DNA of 9,499 nt from DATCZS01 sp036525795 (lineage in GTDB: Bacteria; Actinomycetota; Acidimicrobiia; Spongiisociales; ZC4RG35), in the NCBI GenBank assembly GCA_036525795.1, contig DATCZS010000137.1, positions 1-9,499 on the forward strand. Reading direction: 5' to 3'. The notes under the pieces were generated by a model, which was given only the letters and a program-made list of their open reading frames with translations, did not search any database and was not told the DNA's origin. How positions within the stretch are numbered: the stretch's first letter is position 1; every line of letters begins with the position of its first letter. The position numbers and the translations under genes were made by a program. Shown in pieces: positions 6,074 through 9,499 of the stretch.

Positions 6074-6445
6074 TCAGCCTCCGGCACGGTCCTCCCGGTC
6101 CCGAGCCTCGCTGCGTTCGCGGTCTGCTCGGTCCCGTTCTTCGCGCCGTTCCCGGTCTTCCTTTTCGCGGGCCTCGCGCCGTTCCCGCTCTTCCTTCTCG
6201 CGAGCCTCGCGTCGCTCGGTCTCTTCCTGTTGGCGGGCCTCGCGTCGCTCCCGGTCCTCCCGCTCCCGTCGTTCGCGCTCGGCCCGTTCGTCCTGTTCGC
6301 CGCGGCGCTGCTCTTCGTAGCGGTCGTGCTCGACCTCCCTCTCGGCTTCGTGGCGTTCGTGTTCGGCGCGCCGCTCCTGCTCGTGACGTTCGCTCTCGGT
6401 CCGCCGTGCGGCGTCCCTCTCGGATCTCGACTGTTCGCCCGGCAT
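6074..6445 (-). CDS. Small charged protein with 11-residue repeats, predicted long helix
   Basis: Not assignable to a family. The 123-residue product is almost entirely Glu, Arg, Asp, Lys, Gln and Ala, with no signal peptide, membrane segment or cysteine. From about residue 57 it is built of 11-residue units: 68-78 REARQQEETER, 79-89, 90-100, 101-111, and a partial unit at 112-120. This composition and period suit a single stable alpha helix or right-handed coiled coil. The ATG at 6445 has GAGAGG 11 nt upstream. It is convergent with rplQ and divergent from coaA. The repeat sequence keeps other frames open too: the opposite strand reads as a hydrophobic peptide (6230-6490) and another minus-strand frame covers 6019-6480. 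The choice of frame therefore rests on the regular repeat and the start context, and expression is not certain. Confidence 0.55.
   Translation of the reverse strand: MPGEQSRSERDAARRTESERHEQERRAEHERHEAEREVEHDRYEEQRRGEQDERAERERREREDRERREARQQEETERREAREKEERERREAREKEDRERREERDRADRERSEARDREDRAGG
6138..6269 (-). repeat. 33-bp in-frame tandem repeat, four copies
   Basis: On the plus strand the motif GCCTCGCG(C/T)CG recurs at 6171, 6204 and 6237, with a diverged copy at 6138, exactly 33 bp apart. These are the DNA form of the 11-residue protein repeats in the minus-strand gene. The copies are similar but not identical at the DNA level. Confidence 0.8.
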
Positions 6446-6554
6446 GGGGTTGTAGGCCTCTCGATCGGCGTGGTGTTCACCCGAAGCTAGCCTTCCTGCC
6501 GCCCGGATCCGGCGCGGAAGCGCGCGACGGGTCCGCCACCGTGGTGTCCATCCC

Positions 6555-6560
6555 TATGCT
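6555..6560 (+). promoter_or_regulatory. Possible -10 element of coaA
   Basis: TATGCT ends 9 bp before the coaA ATG. There is no Shine-Dalgarno sequence in between, so transcription could start at or very near the start codon. No -35 match is visible at 17 bp. The surrounding 6446-6569 is the divergent intergenic region and contains nothing else I recognise. Confidence 0.3.
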
Positions 6561-6569
6561 CGTGGCTTC

Positions 6570-7499
6570 ATGACGCTCGATCCCGCTGTCTCACCGTTCC
6601 TGGAATTCGCCCGCCACGAGTGGGCGGCGCTCCGCGCGTCGACCCCGATGACGCTGACAGAGGAGGACGTCGAGCGGATCCGCGGCATCAACGTCGAGCT
6701 CTCCGTGCCGGAGGTCGAGCAGATCTACCTACCCCTCTCCCGGTTGCTCAACCTCTACGTGAGAGCATCCCAACAGCTGTTCAGTGTCACCGACACCTTC
6801 CTCGGCAAGCCTTCGCACCGGGTGCCATACGTCATCGGCATCGCCGGATCGGTGGCCGTCGGAAAGTCGACAATCGCCCGCATCCTCCAGGCGCTCCTGT
6901 CGCGCTGGCCGGATCATCCATCGGTGGATCTCATCACCACCGACGGCTTCCTGCTTCCCAACGCAGTGCTCGCCGAGCGCGGCATCATGGACCGCAAGGG
7001 CTTTCCCGAGTCATACGACCGGCGCCGCCTGCTCGACTTCGTGACCGACGTGAAGGCGGGCGCCACCGAGGTGAACGCTCCGGTGTATTCGCACCTGACC
7101 TACGACATCGTGGCCTCCGAGAGCCGGGTGGTCCGCAACCCGGACATCGTGATCCTCGAAGGCCTCAACGTTCTCCAGGGTGGGGGCACCGGCTCGTACG
7201 TCTCGGACTACTTCGACTTCTCGATCTATGTGCACGCCGAACCCGCCGACATCGAGGAGTGGTACGTCGAACGGTTCGTCACCCTGCGCGACACGGCATT
7301 CCGGGAAGAGGCGAACTACTTCCACCGGTATGCCGGCCTGACCGACGACGAGGCGCTGGCAGAGGCCAAGCGGATATGGAAGGAGATCAACGAGGTGAAC
7401 CTCTACGAGAACATCCTCCACACCCGCGAGAGGGCGTCACTGATCCTGGAGAAGGGCCCCGATCACGCCGTGGAACGGGTTCGGCTCCGGCGGCGATGA
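6570..7499 (+). CDS. coaA: Pantothenate kinase, type I
   Basis: Phosphorylates pantothenate with ATP, the first and usually rate-setting step of coenzyme A synthesis in the cytosol. The 309-residue product has the type I N-terminal region (SPFLEF near residues 8-13), the P-loop GSVAVGKS (93-100), LITTDGFL with the catalytic Asp at 125, MDRKGFPESYD, VYSHLTYDIV, and VILEGLNVLQ. It ends with the typical EVNLYENILHTRERASLIL...V(R)LR. Length matches the 310-320 residues of the family. The start has no Shine-Dalgarno sequence and may be leaderless. Its stop overlaps the Nudix start by 4 nt (ATGA), so the two are probably cotranscribed and translationally coupled. Confidence 0.97.
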   Translation: MTLDPAVSPFLEFARHEWAALRASTPMTLTEEDVERIRGINVELSVPEVEQIYLPLSRLLNLYVRASQQLFSVTDTFLGKPSHRVPYVIGIAGSVAVGKSTIARILQALLSRWPDHPSVDLITTDGFLLPNAVLAERGIMDRKGFPESYDRRRLLDFVTDVKAGATEVNAPVYSHLTYDIVASESRVVRNPDIVILEGLNVLQGGGTGSYVSDYFDFSIYVHAEPADIEEWYVERFVTLRDTAFREEANYFHRYAGLTDDEALAEAKRIWKEINEVNLYENILHTRERASLILEKGPDHAVERVRLRRR

Positions 7500-8029
7500 C
7501 CGACCGGGCACACTCGCTGCGCTCCGACCTGCTCGCGGCCCGGCTCGCACCCGAAGAGCTCACTCCGTTTCTGGCCCTCCTCGAGGAAGGGACCGATGTC
7601 TTCGATCGGCACCACTACCTGCCGGGGCACATCACCGGGTCTGGCATCGTGGCGCATCCCTTCGAGCGAACCGTGGCGCTGGTCCACCACGACGCGCTCG
7701 ACCTGTGGGTGCAGCCGGGTGGACACGTCGAAGCGGAGGACGAGGACGTGGCAGCCGGCGCTCGCCGCGAGGTGACAGAGGAGACCGGACTGGACGATCT
7801 GGCGTCGCTGGGGCTCCTCGACGTGGACGTCCACGTGTTCCCGGAGCGAGGCGACCGGCCCCAACACCTGCACTTCGACGTCCGCTACGCGTTCTCCGCA
7901 CGCGTGGATCGCCTGGTCGCCGGCGACGGGGTCCGGCAGGTCCGCTGGGTGGCGGTCGACGCGGCGCTGGCACTGGACGAGTCGGTGGCTCGGCCGGTCC
8001 GCAGGATGGCGGCCCTGCTCGGGTGGTAG
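7496..8029 (+). CDS. Nudix hydrolase
   Basis: Hydrolyses a nucleoside diphosphate linked to another moiety; the substrate cannot be told from sequence. The 177-residue protein has an N-terminal helical region with HYLPGHITGSG, a pattern seen in Nudix proteins of actinobacteria. The Nudix box follows at 75-99, with G75-G76, R91-E92, E95-E96 and G98. The metal-binding REVTEE part is intact, but the spacing between the leading Gly and the first Glu/Asp is one residue longer than the GX5EX7 consensus. The ATG at 7496 overlaps the coaA stop; a much longer in-frame opening inside coaA is not used. Coupling to coaA hints at a link to CoA or nucleotide metabolism, but this is inference. Confidence 0.88.
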   Translation: MTDRAHSLRSDLLAARLAPEELTPFLALLEEGTDVFDRHHYLPGHITGSGIVAHPFERTVALVHHDALDLWVQPGGHVEAEDEDVAAGARREVTEETGLDDLASLGLLDVDVHVFPERGDRPQHLHFDVRYAFSARVDRLVAGDGVRQVRWVAVDAALALDESVARPVRRMAALLGW

Positions 8030-8042
8030 CGTCGGCCGGACC

Positions 8043-8597
8043 ATGAAGAAGATCTTCGGCCGCGCCTGGCGCGGCGCACTGCTGAAGAAGAGGGCCTTCC
8101 AGGAGGTCTACTGGGACAGCGACTCGACCGCCGACGGAGTCATCGTCGTGGCCGCGGTGCAGGTGGTGCTCCTCGTGGCCAGCCTGGTGGCGGCAACGTT
8201 CGGCGTCCGGCAGGCGGGACTGGCGTTGGCGACCGAGTGGGACCAGTTCCTCACCGCGTTGATCTCGGCGATGATCTACGGCGTCGCCGGGTGGCTGATC
8301 CTGGCCGGTGCCGCCTGGCTGGCCGCCACCAAGATCTTCAAACAGAACGGGACCATCCAGACCATGATGGCCATGCACGGTCTCGCCTACCTGCCCCTGC
8401 TCGCCACCCTGCTCCCGTTCACCGCCGCCGACGTCCTGGCGATCATCTGGTACCTGGTGGTCGTCGTCGTGGCCACCAGGGAGGCGGTCGAGACCGACAC
8501 CAAGACGGCGGCACTCTCGGTGCTGGTCGGATACGGCGTGCTCGCCATCCTTGCCTCGATCTTCGGTGGCGTGTTCTCCGCGGTCCCCGTCCTCTGA
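8043..8597 (+). CDS. Yip1-like integral membrane protein
   Basis: Exact role unknown. The 184-residue product has a basic N-terminus (KKIFGRAWRGALLKKRAF) and about five hydrophobic segments, near residues 33-53, 71-95, 112-127, 128-145 and 157-180. A loop with REAVETDTKTA lies before the last segment. This layout, with a polar residue-bearing turn near FKQNGTIQTMM, resembles the bacterial Yip1 domain family. I judge this from pattern only, and a generic small membrane protein is the alternative. The ATG follows the Nudix stop by 13 nt without a Shine-Dalgarno sequence. TAGCGT at 8027-8032 could be an internal -10, but this is weak. It sits 7 nt before truA. Confidence 0.75.
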   Translation: MKKIFGRAWRGALLKKRAFQEVYWDSDSTADGVIVVAAVQVVLLVASLVAATFGVRQAGLALATEWDQFLTALISAMIYGVAGWLILAGAAWLAATKIFKQNGTIQTMMAMHGLAYLPLLATLLPFTAADVLAIIWYLVVVVVATREAVETDTKTAALSVLVGYGVLAILASIFGGVFSAVPVL

Positions 8598-8604
8598 CGT
8601 CCCG

Positions 8605-9336
8605 GTGCCCACCTACCGGCTCGACTTCTCCTACGACGGCACCGGGTTCCACGGGTTTGCCGCCCAGCCGGCCGTTCGGACGGTGCAGGGTGAACTGGAA
8701 GAGGCCCTCTCGAAGGTGTTCCGCGGGCCGATCGAGACCGTCGCCGCGGGGCGCACCGATGCCGGGGTCCACGCCCGCCTCCAGGTGGTGAGCTTCTTCG
8801 CCGAGCGGGCGGTGGCGGTCTCGACGGTGGCGAGGGCGGTGACCTCGATGCTCGGCCCCGAGGTCGTTGCCCACGGTGCCGAGGAGGTGCCCGACGACTT
8901 CAGTGCCCGGTTCTCCGCTCGTTCGCGGACCTACCGGTATCAGATCCTGAACGGTCCCGTCCCTGACCCGCTTCGCCGCCACACGACGTGGCACGTCTCC
9001 CATCCGCTCGACCTCGACGCCATGAACGTCGCCGCGTCCGCCTTCGTGGGTGAGCACGACTTCGCCGCCTTTTGCCGTCGGCGCGATGGCGCCGGTACGG
9101 AGCGCACGGTGCACGAGGCGCGGTGGGCCGCCGACGGCGACCTGGTGGTGTTCTCCATCCGGGCCAAGGCCTTCTGTCACCAGATGGTGCGCTCCCTGGC
9201 CGGATTCTGCGTCGACGTGGGGCGGGGTGCGGTGGACCCCTCGACCGTGCCTGCCGTGCTGGAGGCGGGCGACCGGTCGCGCTCGCGCCAGATCGCTCCG
9301 CCCCATGGGTTGATCCTGTGGGACGTGGAGTACTGA
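8605..9336 (+). CDS. truA: tRNA pseudouridine synthase A
   Basis: Converts uridines 38-40 of the tRNA anticodon arm to pseudouridine. The 243-residue product opens YRLDFSYDGTGFHGFAAQP and carries the catalytic motif GRTDAGVHA with Asp52. It also shows the family blocks FSARFSARSRTYRYQI, GEHDFAAFC and FCHQMVRSL, and ends GLILWDVEY. Length is at the short end of the normal range. The GTG at 8605 is preferred because it places the first conserved strand at the N-terminus. An ATG at 8551 would add an unrelated segment overlapping the previous gene. No clear ribosome-binding site precedes the GTG, so coupling to the upstream gene is likely. In many bacteria truA directly follows rplQ; here it is about 2.6 kb away. 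Confidence 0.96.
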   Translation: MPTYRLDFSYDGTGFHGFAAQPAVRTVQGELEEALSKVFRGPIETVAAGRTDAGVHARLQVVSFFAERAVAVSTVARAVTSMLGPEVVAHGAEEVPDDFSARFSARSRTYRYQILNGPVPDPLRRHTTWHVSHPLDLDAMNVAASAFVGEHDFAAFCRRRDGAGTERTVHEARWAADGDLVVFSIRAKAFCHQMVRSLAGFCVDVGRGAVDPSTVPAVLEAGDRSRSRQIAPPHGLILWDVEY

Positions 9337-9338
9337 CA

Positions 9339-9499
9339 GACGCGGGGTTTCCTCCCCTCCTGGGGGAGCGACGCGGGGTTTCCTCCCCTCTTGGGGGAGG
9401 TGGATGACGCCGGCAGGCGTCAGACGGAGGGGGCTCTTGGGGAGAGACAGGGTGTGTCCTCCCCTCCTGGGGGAGAGACGCGATGTTTCCTCCCCTCTT
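9339..9499. repeat. Array of 31-bp hairpin-forming repeats, runs off the window
   Basis: Units beginning GAC(G/A)(C/G)GG start at 9339, 9370, 9446 and 9477, the last cut by the window edge. The pairs 9339/9370 and 9446/9477 are exactly 31 bp apart. A shortened copy of about 23 bp lies at 9423-9445. Each full unit contains CTCCCC-TC(C/T)T-GGGGGAG, a stem of 6-7 bp. There are no unique spacers, so it is not a CRISPR array. It lies directly after truA and may help end transcription. No gene is visible from 9337 to the end. Confidence 0.8.
9405..9422 (+). terminator. Hairpin downstream of truA with arms shared with the dinB 3' flank
   Basis: TGACGCC (9405-9411) and GGCGTCA (9416-9422) form a perfect 7-bp stem with a 4-nt loop, inside the repeat array. 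The arms are identical to those at 196-212. No T-tract follows. A 3'-end role is inferred from position. Confidence 0.35.

Noticed and set aside
6019..6480. Alternative frames across the charged repeat gene, including a hydrophobic plus-strand peptide at 6230-6490
   Set aside because: The plus-strand peptide is what the reverse complement of Glu/Arg codons gives, and the other minus-strand frame has a less regular Ser/Thr/Asn/Arg composition. They cannot be fully excluded.
9339..9499. CRISPR array
   Set aside because: Units are contiguous or near-contiguous 31-bp repeats without unique spacers, and no cas gene is present.

Overview
The window is GC-rich and gene-dense, with a strong G/C third-position bias, several GTG starts and several genes without a Shine-Dalgarno sequence. 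A perfect actinobacterial-type LexA box (TCGAAC-N4-GTTCGA) lies in front of dinB. With the ribosomal-protein sequences, this suggests a chromosomal segment of an actinobacterium, possibly a deep lineage near Acidimicrobiia rather than a classical mycobacterium or streptomycete. That placement is inference. I see no phage, transposase, CRISPR or plasmid gene.

Left part (1-2856): a hairpin- and repeat-rich intergenic stretch, then dinB (DNA polymerase IV) on the minus strand with a LexA operator just ahead of its start. Divergent from it is a predicted lipoprotein. Its exported part is a Pro/Ser/Thr-rich linker followed by two copies of a roughly 150-residue domain with four conserved cysteines, which I do not recognise.

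Centre (2857-6011): a candidate promoter and a leader of about 215 nt with several predicted stem-loops, then the ribosomal alpha operon rpmJ-rpsM-rpsK-rpsD-rpoA-rplQ, tightly packed on the plus strand. These genes encode L36, S13, S11, S4, the RNA polymerase alpha subunit and L17. infA, often just ahead of rpmJ, is not here, and the spc-operon genes are not upstream.

Right part (6012-9499): a convergent small gene for a highly charged 11-residue-repeat helical protein, then four plus-strand genes: coaA (pantothenate kinase), a Nudix hydrolase overlapping it by 4 nt, a Yip1-like membrane protein, and truA (tRNA pseudouridine synthase). truA often follows rplQ directly, but here the two are about 2.6 kb apart. 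The window ends in an array of 31-bp hairpin-forming repeats that continues past the edge.

Most of the window is ordinary housekeeping. The less ordinary items are the duplicated cysteine-rich lipoprotein, the structured alpha-operon leader, the SOS box on dinB, the hendecad-repeat protein and the hairpin repeat families in the intergenic ends. I found no clear multi-gene undescribed system.
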